Assembly (NCBI GenBank): GCA_020635715.1
Contig: JACJZG010000001.1
Location: forward strand, 1-64,000
Length of the DNA: 64,000 bases
Reading direction: 5' to 3'
DNA from: Flavobacteriales bacterium
Lineage (GTDB): Bacteria; Bacteroidota; Bacteroidia; Flavobacteriales_F; PHOS-HE28
Shown: positions 1-8,952 of the stretch, piece after piece
Position numbering within the stretch: the first letter of the stretch is position 1
Layout of the letters: each line of letters opens with the position of its first letter
The notes under the pieces: model-generated
Told to the model about the DNA's origin: nothing
The model's database searches: none
The model's input: the letters and a program-made list of their open reading frames with translations, nothing else
Made by a program: the position numbers and the translations under genes

Positions 1-1
1 G

Positions 2-2656
2 TACAACAACGGGCTGGTGGCCGAAGGGGCTGTCTTCGTGTATCACGGAAGCGCTGCGGGATTGGCCTTCACACACGCCTGGATGCGTGAAGGCGAGCAG
101 GCCAGCGCCCATTTCGGCGAAGCGGTGGCCTGCGCCGGCGACGTGAACGGCGATGGCTTCGCGGATATCCTCGTGAGCGCGCCCGACTTTGATCAGACCT
201 ACACCGATGGCGGTCTTGTACAGCTATGGCTCGGCACGCCCTCAGGGGTAGCCAGCTTACCCTATTGGACCTCAGAAGGCTCCAATGCCATAGCAGGCTT
301 CGGCAGCAGCATGGCTAGCGCAGGTGATGTGAACGGCGACGGCTACAGCGATGTGCTCATAGGCGCGCCGGGCTATTCCGGTGGGCAGGCACAGGAAGGG
401 AATGCCTCTATGTACATCGGCACGGCCGAAGGGCTGGAGCCCACACCCGGCTGGGTGTCGGCCACAAGCCAGGCGGGCTCCAACTTCGGCTGGGCCACGG
501 CTGGGGCGGGTGATGTGAATGGAGATGGTTTCAGCGATGTGATCATCGGAGCTGCCCTCTATGACAATGGCCAAGCTGACGAAGGCGCTGCCTTCTGTTT
601 TCAGGGGAGCGCCACCGGTCTTGGTGCAACATGGACATGGTTCACCGAAAGCAACCAGGGCGGCGCACAATACGGCCGCTCTGTTGCTGGTGCGGGCGAT
701 GTGAATGGTGATGGATACAGCGATGTAATTGTCGGTGCATCACTCTATGACAACGGCCAGGCGGATGAAGGCAGAGCATACTTCTACCTAGGCAGTTCCA
801 CTGGTATCGTCAGCACGCCTGCTGCGCTCCTCGAAGAGGACCAGGCCAACAGGCAGTTCGGGATATGCGTCGCCTCGGCAGGTGATGTGAATGCCGATGG
901 CTACGCCGACATCCTTGTGGGATCGATGACCGGGGCGGTGGCCTACTATGGCAGTGCTTTGGGCCTTCCTACTGCACCGAACTGGATAAGACTCGGATAC
1001 TCCTTAGGCATCAGCCTGGCAACAGCCGGTGATGTGAATGGAGATGGATACAGCGACGTCATCTGCGGCGTGCCGTATGCCTATCCAGAGGAACCAGGCT
1101 CTTACGAAGGACAAGCCGTGCTATTCCATGGTTCGACCGTAGGACTGGGGTCGACCGTCAACTGGAGCTTTCACATATACGGCGGCGTTGCTCTCATCGG
1201 CTGCAGTGTTGCATCGGCAGGTGATGTCAATGGCGACGGATTCTCAGATGTTCTTGTGGGTGGGGAGGGTGACCAGCTCGCAGATTTTTTCTCCCTGAAC
1301 AACTTGGGCCGTGCTTGGCTCTTCTACGGAGGTCCATCCGGATTGGCCGCCACAGCCGCATGGACGGCGAATGGTGGAAGTGAGACCTTGCGATATGGTT
1401 CTTGTGTGGTTAGCCTCGGCGACGTTAATGGAGACGGATACAGTGATTTTGCGGTGGGCACCAGGAATTCCGGCCTCGTTCGCGCATTCCTTGGAAGCCC
1501 TACGGTTCCGAGTACGACGGCAAGTTGGACAGCCACTGGTGCCCCAATTAACCTCCTGGGCTATGCATCATTGGCTGGGCCAGGAGATGTGAACGGCGAC
1601 GGGTACTGTGATCTACCAATCGCTTATGGATCGGCAGCAAGTCCATCAGAAAGGGTATTCCACGGCAACAAAGCCACCGGCCGCCGCAACAACCTCCGCC
1701 TCTATAACACCAACCTCACCGCACCCATCAGCGCCGGCAACATCCCCAATAGCCAGTTTGGCACGGGGCTCTATGCCACGCCCTTCTTGGGGCGCGATCG
1801 CGTGCGCATGGTGTGGGAAACACGCTACCAAGGGCAGGCCTTCAGCAGCGCAGGCGGGCGCATCACCAACAGCACCGCCTACACCGCGCAGCAGACGGGC
1901 AACACCCTTACGGCCACCACCGGTACCGAGGTGAAGAACCTGGTCGATAAGCTGCTGATCGCCACGCCCATCTGTACGAACAAGATCCGGGCACGTATAC
2001 GCTACAACAGGGCAACCGCGATCACCGGGCAGGTCTTCGGCCCCTGGCGCTATATGCCCGGCTACCTTGATGGACAGGGTACACACAACAACGTACCCCT
2101 GCCCGTGGAGATGCTGTGGATGGAGGCCGCGTGCGACCAAGGCACTCCCCTGCTTACCTGGGCTACCGGCAGCGAAACGAACAACGCCCATTTCGCCATA
2201 GAGCGCAGCACCGATCCCGAGACCTGGGAACGCGTTGGCCATGTGAACAGCACAGGCAACAGCCAGCAAGTGACCGAGTACCGCTGGCGCGATGACCGGC
2301 CCTTGTTCGCAACAGTCGTTTACTACCGTCTACGTCAAGTTGACCTCGATGGCCGCGAAGAGGTGCTGGCGGTATTGCCCTTGGTATCGTGCGACAACAT
2401 CTCTACCGAACTGAGCGTGATGCCCAACCCCACCGATGGCCCGATCGAGGTGCGCTGGGCGGCCCTTGGCAAGTCCGGCATGGCTGAGCTACGCCTCATG
2501 GATATGCACGGCCGCACTTTGCGTTCGGAACGATTCCAGGATGATGCCGCACGGGCAGAGATGGACCTTGCGGGCATAGCCGCGGGCACCTACACATTGC
2601 TGGGGCTGGATGCGCAGGGCGTGCAGGTGGGAAGCGCTCGGGTGGTGCGGCGGTAG
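2..2656 (+). CDS. FG-GAP repeat (integrin-type propeller) T9SS surface protein, 5' partial
   Basis: The frame is open to the left edge and the first codons (YNNGLVAEG) continue the repeat pattern, so the start lies outside the window; the GTG at 17 is only the first internal start-like codon. About nine FG-GAP repeats follow, each centred on a calcium-loop DVNGDG(Y/F)SD motif, and should form an extracellular beta-propeller. Next come a linker domain, a module typical of T9SS cargo (LTWATGSETNNAHFAIERS, about residue 715) and a C-terminal sorting domain with VMPNPTDG, a DMHGR turn, an AGTYTLL strand and a final basic stretch. Such proteins cross the outer membrane by the type IX system and are cell-surface bound or released. 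The binding partner is unknown. The last 170 bases recur at 4356-4527. Confidence 0.9.
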   Translation, partial: YNNGLVAEGAVFVYHGSAAGLAFTHAWMREGEQASAHFGEAVACAGDVNGDGFADILVSAPDFDQTYTDGGLVQLWLGTPSGVASLPYWTSEGSNAIAGFGSSMASAGDVNGDGYSDVLIGAPGYSGGQAQEGNASMYIGTAEGLEPTPGWVSATSQAGSNFGWATAGAGDVNGDGFSDVIIGAALYDNGQADEGAAFCFQGSATGLGATWTWFTESNQGGAQYGRSVAGAGDVNGDGYSDVIVGASLYDNGQADEGRAYFYLGSSTGIVSTPAALLEEDQANRQFGICVASAGDVNADGYADILVGSMTGAVAYYGSALGLPTAPNWIRLGYSLGISLATAGDVNGDGYSDVICGVPYAYPEEPGSYEGQAVLFHGSTVGLGSTVNWSFHIYGGVALIGCSVASAGDVNGDGFSDVLVGGEGDQLADFFSLNNLGRAWLFYGGPSGLAATAAWTANGGSETLRYGSCVVSLGDVNGDGYSDFAVGTRNSGLVRAFLGSPTVPSTTASWTATGAPINLLGYASLAGPGDVNGDGYCDLPIAYGSAASPSERVFHGNKATGRRNNLRLYNTNLTAPISAGNIPNSQFGTGLYATPFLGRDRVRMVWETRYQGQAFSSAGGRITNSTAYTAQQTGNTLTATTGTEVKNLVDKLLIATPICTNKIRARIRYNRATAITGQVFGPWRYMPGYLDGQGTHNNVPLPVEMLWMEAACDQGTPLLTWATGSETNNAHFAIERSTDPETWERVGHVNSTGNSQQVTEYRWRDDRPLFATVVYYRLRQVDLDGREEVLAVLPLVSCDNISTELSVMPNPTDGPIEVRWAALGKSGMAELRLMDMHGRTLRSERFQDDAARAEMDLAGIAAGTYTLLGLDAQGVQVGSARVVRR

Positions 2657-2732
2657 CACCTCTAATATCATGGTTTACCAGTATTGTAAGGGCAACATGA
2701 AAGCAGTCTCTTCGATCCAATACAAGTTCACC

Positions 2733-4187
2733 ATGAAACAACACTACATCCTCTTCTGCTCGCTGCTCTTCGCCTCACTTCCAGTTCTCGCCAAAGCCCA
2801 GAACGGATACCTCGATGTGCCGTTCGCGACCAATCTCTTCGATGGGATCGCATCACCCGTGAATGCGGTCGCCCTACAGTCCGATGGAAAGATCGTGATC
2901 GGCGGTCAGTTCACCAACATCCAAGGTACATCCGCTCACGGCATCGCCCGGCTGCAACCCGACGGGACCGTGGATGACAGCTTCGATGCAGGCGCAGGCA
3001 CCAACCAGTTCATCCATGATATTGCCGTGCTGGCGGACGGCCGCATCCTGATCGGTGGAGAATTCACGCTTTTCCAAGGTGTGGGCCATCGTGGATTGGC
3101 GTGTGTCTTTCCGGATGGTTCTCCGGATACCGACTTCAATGAGCAGACGATGATGCCTGCCCCCGGCCAGTGTTACGCCATCACCCCACAGACCGATGGG
3201 CGCATCCTCATCGGTGGTGACATCACCAGCTACAACGGCACCTTGGTCAACAACATCGTACGCATCATGCCCGATGGTCAGTTGGATCCCAGCTTCTCCT
3301 GCACAACGAACGGCGATGTGCTCGCCATTGCCGTGCAGGCCGATGGCAAGATCCTCTTGGGCGGTGATTTCACGTTCTGCGATGGGGTTGCCCGCAGAAG
3401 GCTGGCCCGCGTGAATGCGGATGGCTCGCTGGACGGATCCTTCGATATCGGCGACGGATTCACGACCACACTGCTTCAGTACTACATCGTCAAGACCATC
3501 ACCGTACAACCGGATGGCAGGATCCTGGTCGGTGGCCGGTTCACTGGTTTTGATGGTGAAGGCCATGGTGGATTGATCCGTTTGGATGTCAATGGCGCGA
3601 ATGATCCTTCGTTCGACGTTGGGCTAGGATGCTATGGAAGGAGCCAACGCGTCGGAAAATTCATACCGATGCCGAACGACGACCTATTCGTGATCGGGGA
3701 TTATTCAGGCATCAATACCAACTACGTACTGGACGATTGCACCATGCTTGATCCGAACGGGAGCAATGTGCCATTCGGTAACCCCGATTACCATTTTCTT
3801 TCCGGCCTGATCGACGACGCCGTGTTGCAGCCGGATGGTAAACTGATCGTGGTGGGCGAGTTCAACTTCTTCGACGACTTGAACGGCTTGGTCATGTATA
3901 ATATCGTCCGTTTCCTCACCGACTTCAGCACGTATGTGGAGCAGAGTAGCGCACGGCAGGTGGTCATCGCACCGAATCCTACTTCGGGCAGTTTCCGACT
4001 CACCGGGTTGCCTGGATCGAACTACACGGTGGAGGTCCGTTCTGCGGACGGCAGGGTCGTACGTGTGCTGCAGACCGTTCCAGAGCGCCCTGTGGACATC
4101 CAGGACCTCTCTGCTGGCAGCTACTTGATCACCGCTCGTGATCGTGATGGCGGTTTCGTGGCGAGCGGGCGTCTACTGAAAGAATGA
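2733..4187 (+). CDS. Delta-60 repeat protein with T9SS sorting domain
   Basis: A 484-residue secreted protein. I chose the ATG at 2733 because it begins a clear signal peptide (MKQHYILFCSLLFASLPVLAKA); an upstream in-frame ATG at 2697 is possible. The body is a series of delta-60 repeats of the form DGKIVIGGQFT...G...RLxPDGxxDxSF, a family predicted to fold as a beta-propeller in secreted bacterial proteins. The last 80 residues are a T9SS sorting domain (VVIAPNPTSGSF, SADGRVV, LSAGSYLITA). The gene lies 76 bp after another surface protein gene, in the same direction. The ligand cannot be read from sequence. Confidence 0.88.
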   Translation: MKQHYILFCSLLFASLPVLAKAQNGYLDVPFATNLFDGIASPVNAVALQSDGKIVIGGQFTNIQGTSAHGIARLQPDGTVDDSFDAGAGTNQFIHDIAVLADGRILIGGEFTLFQGVGHRGLACVFPDGSPDTDFNEQTMMPAPGQCYAITPQTDGRILIGGDITSYNGTLVNNIVRIMPDGQLDPSFSCTTNGDVLAIAVQADGKILLGGDFTFCDGVARRRLARVNADGSLDGSFDIGDGFTTTLLQYYIVKTITVQPDGRILVGGRFTGFDGEGHGGLIRLDVNGANDPSFDVGLGCYGRSQRVGKFIPMPNDDLFVIGDYSGINTNYVLDDCTMLDPNGSNVPFGNPDYHFLSGLIDDAVLQPDGKLIVVGEFNFFDDLNGLVMYNIVRFLTDFSTYVEQSSARQVVIAPNPTSGSFRLTGLPGSNYTVEVRSADGRVVRVLQTVPERPVDIQDLSAGSYLITARDRDGGFVASGRLLKE

Positions 4188-4328
4188 AGCACCAGCATTC
4201 GATGGCGGACACAACAACTCCAGACCTGACCTCGCAACGGGACAGGTAGGCCGTTCGAGTAGGGACCACATGAGCCCTATCCGCCCGGCCCACCGCTCAC
4301 CACGCCCCTCTTCATGGAGGTGCATAAG

Positions 4329-4350
4329 GCTGGCCGTGATCACGGCCAGC
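4329..4350. repeat. 22-bp perfect palindrome
   Basis: Eleven bases (GCTGGCCGTGA) are followed directly by their exact reverse complement. The palindrome ends six bases before the orphan sorting-domain fragment at 4356. It could be a recombination junction, a terminator stem or a protein-binding site; no poly-T tract follows. Confidence 0.7.
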
Positions 4351-4355
4351 ATCTT

Positions 4356-4527
4356 TGAGCTACGCCTCGTGGATATGCACGGCCGCACATTGCGCTCGGA
4401 ACGAATCCAGGGTGATGCCGCGCAGGCAGAGATGGACCTTACGGGCATAGCCGCAGGCACCTACACACTGCTGGGGCTGGATGCGCAAGGGGTGCAGGTG
4501 GGAAGCGCGCGGGTGGTGCGGCGATAG
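4356..4527 (+). pseudogene. Orphan T9SS sorting-domain fragment, duplicate of the upstream gene's 3' end
   Basis: These bases encode ELRLVDMHGRTLRSERIQ and continue to a stop, matching residue for residue the C-terminus of the FG-GAP gene (2485-2656) with only a few substitutions and no indels in the coding part. The similarity also runs through about 35 bases after the stop codon (to about 4562). The upstream open frame back to 4270 encodes no signal peptide and no recognisable domain, so this looks like a gene remnant or a displaced sorting-domain cassette rather than a working gene. Confidence 0.8.
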
Positions 4528-4619
4528 CACCTCGAAAATATCATGGTTTTCCAGTATTGCAGATCTTCCTGTCAGTGAGTAGAATCGCTATCACATCCAC
4601 GCACCGATCATTCCTTCAC

Positions 4620-7600
4620 ATGCTTCCTCGATATTCTACACAGATCATCTTCCTGCTGGCAGGAGTACTCAATCCGCACTTGACACAGGCGCAGTGCGAC
4701 TTCCCTGCCAATACGACCTTGCGCGTACTGTTGGAAGGCCCGTTGGACACCACCACCATGCTCATGAATGATGAGCTTCGCACAGCCGGGCTGCTACCCT
4801 TGGCCGAACCATACACTGCCTTGGGCCACCAGTTCCGTGGTGGGGGCAATGAAACCATCGACCCATCCGTGTTACTGCCAGAAGGACCTGATGCCATCGT
4901 GGATTGGGTGGTCGTGGAGGTACGCCACCCGAACGACCCCGGCCGCGTCCTCTACAGCCGCAGCGCATTGCTTCAGCGCGATGGCGATGTGGTCGGCCTC
5001 GATGGACTGAACGGTGTTGAACTGTGTGTTGAAGCCGGAAAATACCACATTTCGGTGCGCCATAGGAACCACCTTGGGATCATGACCGGCAGCCCCTTGG
5101 AATACTACCAGGGCCAATTCGGGATCCTCTTCAGTGACCCTGTGGACCTTTCCTCGCCGCAGACGGACACCTACCGGAACAGCCAAGCCCGAAGGAAGAT
5201 GGGTGTTGGTATGGCCATGTGGAGCGGTGATGTGAGCTTCGACGGCAAAGTGCAGTACACCGGCGAAGGGAATGACCGGGACCTTGTTCTGCAGGCGATC
5301 GGTGGTATTGTGCCCACCAACACCGCGACCGGCTACGGATCAAGTGACCTGAACCTGGATGGTTCAACGCGCTACTCAGGCGAGGGCAATGATCGCGACC
5401 AGATCCTACGTACCATTGGTGGCGTGGTACCAACGAACATCCGGGAAGGATACCTTCCGAAGGATTCCCTGACACTGAGGCCGAATGTGCATATCGTGGA
5501 TCCACTAGCTTGGGAATTGGATACCGCACTTTCCGCCATGACAACAAGAGACACTCTTGTTTTCCATGTCAACAGCACGATGGAGGGTATTGAGACGGGA
5601 CATGTGGTTGTCGGCGGTGAGTACGGCGGGTATTTGCGCCGCGTGATCGCCGTTGATTCGTCTGGGACCATTTTGTCCCTCGTTACAGAGCAGGGAAGCT
5701 TCTATGACTTGTTCGCATCCGGCACCCTAGTGTTGGAAACTCCGCTCAATTCCGCATCGCAAGCATTCACGTCATTCAATGCGGAGAGCCGTGGAGCAGG
5801 TGTCGATATCGTATTCCCTGGGAACGGCTGTGTGCAAGGTGGCCTCGAAGACATGGACGTGTCACTCAATGGGACCCTGCAACAGATCGGGGAATTCACC
5901 TCCACACCGCTTGGAGACGTGTGCTCCTGGGCCTTCAACGGCGGTATTCGGATGAACGGCAAGCTCTCGTTGGGAATTGGCGCATGCGGTGCACCCATCG
6001 AAGAAGAAATCCTCTTGACCGCCCCCGTCCCTTTCGCAGCGAATGTGCCTGTACCGGTGGCGCCAGGGGTGATCATACTCATCCCAATTGCTGGAACGTT
6101 CGAGGTCAACGGAATCTTAGGCCTCGAGGTAATGACAGGAACTTCTTATGGGTTCAACAACACTTTCAACCTAGACATCAACGGCCGCGTCGGTGTGGAC
6201 TTCGACCACGGCTTGCCACGACCGATCATTGAAATGACCACGTCCTCACCACGTTTCGAACAGCTCGACGTCGAATTCGGAACCAGTCACGCGGAATGTG
6301 AACTGACGGCAGGGATCAAGTTAGGGATAGAACTGTACAAGGTTGCAGGTCCGTACTTGTCTTTCGTTGGAAGCCATGCGATCGAATTGAATGCGAGCCA
6401 GACTTCGGAAGACAAGGATATCGAGTACAAGAACACCTACAAGCTCATCCCTGGATTGGAGGCAGACCTCTGGAAAAAATTCGATGTGAACTTCGAGTTC
6501 GAGTCACCAACTATCGTGGATTATGTGTGGCCCGGAAAGCTCGAACTTATCTCCGATTCGCTCCCTCTGGGACCGGAGGAGTACGAACTGGATGACCCGA
6601 TCCAGGTCCGCGTTTCAGGGAAGCTCGAAATCCTGGGCCAGGATATTCCGATGCCACCTGCATCGAACGTGCCTGTTTCATTCAACGTCCTCAACGGTGG
6701 GGGATACATACTTGAAGAAGGCATACCCGTCCTGACCGATGCCCTTGGTATAGCCAAGGCCCATTGGACCCTTGGAACAATTGATGCAGGCGAACAGATG
6801 GCTCAAGCTCGCGTGCTGACCGGATCACTGGAGGATATTGAAGAGCAGAGTCCGTTGCCACTTTTTGCCGGTATTGAGACGTACAGAATGGAGATCGTTT
6901 CTGGGGATGAGCAGATCGGTAGCGTGAACTCTGAATTGATGAACCCTTTGGTGGTACGCGTAGTCAATCAATTGGAGGAACCTGTGGAAGCCTTTCCGGT
7001 CCACTTTGAGGTTGCCGCAGGAACCGGCAGTGTATCCAATGATTTCGTTAGCACCAGTTCCGAAGGTTTGGCCTCCACCATGTTCACCCTCGGTTTCGAT
7101 GCTGCCGCACAGAACAAGGTGAAGGCTTACGCGCTCACGCTAGCTGGCGATACGATAGCGGATGCACCGGTCTACTTCAAAGCATACATCGACCCGGATA
7201 CCATGATGTTCGCTTCCTTGTCAGGCCACCATCAGTTCGGCCCGGCGAACGCCGTTCTACCTATTGACCTCCGCGTTCTGGTGAACTCTGTGCAGGGGCA
7301 GGAGCCGCAGGAAGGTGTATTGGTGTTCTTCGAGGTAGTATCGGGGGGCGGCTCGGTATCCAACTTCGGCACCAGCACCAACAGCGATGGCATCGCCTCC
7401 GTGGCATACACTCTTGGGCCCGTCGAGGGCGAACCACAGGCCGTACGAGCATGGGCGATCGATGTTTACGGAGACACGCTTCGTGGTGGCCCCTTGATGT
7501 TCGAGGCTAATACATCACCGGACTATCAGTGCACAATGACCTATGAAATGATCAGCATCGGATCGGGTGCTGGGTCGGGAGTAGCAACGTTGCACGTCAC

Positions 7601-8309
7601 CTCCGAGTTGGGTTACATACCCGAGCCGCTGAACATCAACTTCCTTGCTGAAGCATCCGGGGCAGACGATCCTGGTTCCGTGCTTCCGGCATGGACTGTG
7701 CTTGATGTAAGTGGTACCGTTCAAGCGTCGCATACGTTCGGTTCCACTTCAATAGCGTGTGAAGGTGTGATCGCGTATGTGATCAACGCCAGCGGGGATA
7801 CGGTCTGTGGCTGTTCAACCGAACCATATATCGACGACCCCTTCGGCTTCGAACAACTTATTGCATATACCGATCCTGAAGCGGCGTGCTATGAAATTTA
7901 CGCGGCGTGTTATCCACCACCTTGTGAATTCACAACGCAGGGATATTGTTCCCCAGGTGGGACCGACCAAGTAGCCCCCCCAAGCACACCCTTGCCATAC
8001 CCCATCAAGGTAGTGGCACTGAACGCATTGGGGCAGCCGGTGGCCAATTATCCGGTATGTGCCAGACCCGGCGATCTCCTTGGGTCCGGTGCTCCAGGTA
8101 CCAGCGGATATACAGTTCCTGCATCCACCCTTACCGATGCCAACGGGGTAGCTTCGTTCCAGTGGGTAACGGGTACTGGAGCACCGCATCAATACTTGTA
8201 TATTCAAACAATGCGCAATGCTGCAGTCCCAACATCGTCGGGGAACAACAACCTGTGGATGGTATCCCACAGTTGTTTGGCATATCCTGGAGAATCTAAT
8301 TGTCCCTGA
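4620..8309 (+). CDS. Large secreted Ig-like/haemagglutinin-type surface protein
   Basis: 1229 residues. The ATG at 4620 starts a signal peptide (MLPRYSTQIIFLLAGVLNPHLTQA). Residues of about 195-275 hold two tandem copies of a module common in Bacteroidota proteins annotated as haemagglutinins (SGDVSFDGKVQYTGEGNDRD and DLNLDGSTRYSGEGNDRD), each with a calcium-loop-like DxNxDG. At about 658-755, 773-860, 879-965 and 1123-1205 are Big-1/invasin-like Ig repeats, recognisable by PVSFNVLNGGG, FPVHFEVAAGTGSVSN and VLVFFEVVSGGGSVSN followed by a DGIAS...YTLG half. The end (CLAYPGESNCP) does not look like a T9SS sorting domain, which is odd beside its neighbours. Probable adhesin or surface-layer protein; target unknown. 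Confidence 0.8.
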   Translation: MLPRYSTQIIFLLAGVLNPHLTQAQCDFPANTTLRVLLEGPLDTTTMLMNDELRTAGLLPLAEPYTALGHQFRGGGNETIDPSVLLPEGPDAIVDWVVVEVRHPNDPGRVLYSRSALLQRDGDVVGLDGLNGVELCVEAGKYHISVRHRNHLGIMTGSPLEYYQGQFGILFSDPVDLSSPQTDTYRNSQARRKMGVGMAMWSGDVSFDGKVQYTGEGNDRDLVLQAIGGIVPTNTATGYGSSDLNLDGSTRYSGEGNDRDQILRTIGGVVPTNIREGYLPKDSLTLRPNVHIVDPLAWELDTALSAMTTRDTLVFHVNSTMEGIETGHVVVGGEYGGYLRRVIAVDSSGTILSLVTEQGSFYDLFASGTLVLETPLNSASQAFTSFNAESRGAGVDIVFPGNGCVQGGLEDMDVSLNGTLQQIGEFTSTPLGDVCSWAFNGGIRMNGKLSLGIGACGAPIEEEILLTAPVPFAANVPVPVAPGVIILIPIAGTFEVNGILGLEVMTGTSYGFNNTFNLDINGRVGVDFDHGLPRPIIEMTTSSPRFEQLDVEFGTSHAECELTAGIKLGIELYKVAGPYLSFVGSHAIELNASQTSEDKDIEYKNTYKLIPGLEADLWKKFDVNFEFESPTIVDYVWPGKLELISDSLPLGPEEYELDDPIQVRVSGKLEILGQDIPMPPASNVPVSFNVLNGGGYILEEGIPVLTDALGIAKAHWTLGTIDAGEQMAQARVLTGSLEDIEEQSPLPLFAGIETYRMEIVSGDEQIGSVNSELMNPLVVRVVNQLEEPVEAFPVHFEVAAGTGSVSNDFVSTSSEGLASTMFTLGFDAAAQNKVKAYALTLAGDTIADAPVYFKAYIDPDTMMFASLSGHHQFGPANAVLPIDLRVLVNSVQGQEPQEGVLVFFEVVSGGGSVSNFGTSTNSDGIASVAYTLGPVEGEPQAVRAWAIDVYGDTLRGGPLMFEANTSPDYQCTMTYEMISIGSGAGSGVATLHVTSELGYIPEPLNINFLAEASGADDPGSVLPAWTVLDVSGTVQASHTFGSTSIACEGVIAYVINASGDTVCGCSTEPYIDDPFGFEQLIAYTDPEAACYEIYAACYPPPCEFTTQGYCSPGGTDQVAPPSTPLPYPIKVVALNALGQPVANYPVCARPGDLLGSGAPGTSGYTVPASTLTDANGVASFQWVTGTGAPHQYLYIQTMRNAAVPTSSGNNNLWMVSHSCLAYPGESNCP

Positions 8310-8952
8310 TGAAGTCACGGGTGTTGGAGACGTTACGGAACTGGGTATGAGCTAACCTTGGAACACTTCATCTGGCATTTCGTCACGGGCGGTGCAATGG
8401 TTTAGATGAACGACTAGTATTTTCCGTGAGATCCGGACTCTTCCAAATGCTGCATACGTTTCTGGTCGAACTGAAACCCGACCTTAGCGACCTGCACACA
8501 TGCGCACGTGGCCACTGCGCAGGTGTCTGGCTTACTCTGGTTTGGGGTTCCAGCCTCAACTTCGCGTGAAATCGGAATGGCTGAGGCTAGTTGGGGCTAC
8601 AGTATCGGCACTAGGAAGCGCTCGTCGTGATGGTGACCGGCCGATTGGGGTAGTTTCCGCTGGAAATTCTCCGAACGGGTCCACTTATTTCGGAGCACCC
8701 TACTTTTGCCGTACATGAGCGCCGGGGAATGCACCGTTGGTGTATGCGACCAGACTTGGTCAGCACGGCCAGTAGCAGCTTGCGCCTCTGGCCGCCCCCC
8801 CTTCCGCTGATGAACGCCCGAAGCCACATCGTGAACCGGCTCCGCTTAGCCATCCACGTGCAACGGCTTCCGCTTCTTTCCTTTGGTCCCGCACGGCAGG
8901 TCGTGCCTCAGCTCCATTCTTCCGAACTGCATCCCCCTCCTTCGAACGAAGC
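8310..8952. other. Gene-poor gap with a possible speA promoter and long leader
   Basis: No convincing gene is present; short open frames on both strands lack recognisable domains. A perfect Bacteroidota -7 box (TACTTTTG, 8701-8708) would give a leader of about 245 nt before the arginine decarboxylase start. The leader holds a small hairpin (GCACG 8891-8895 with CGTGC 8902-8906) and a 31-codon frame from the ATG at 8714. Whether the leader is regulatory is unknown. Confidence 0.4.
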
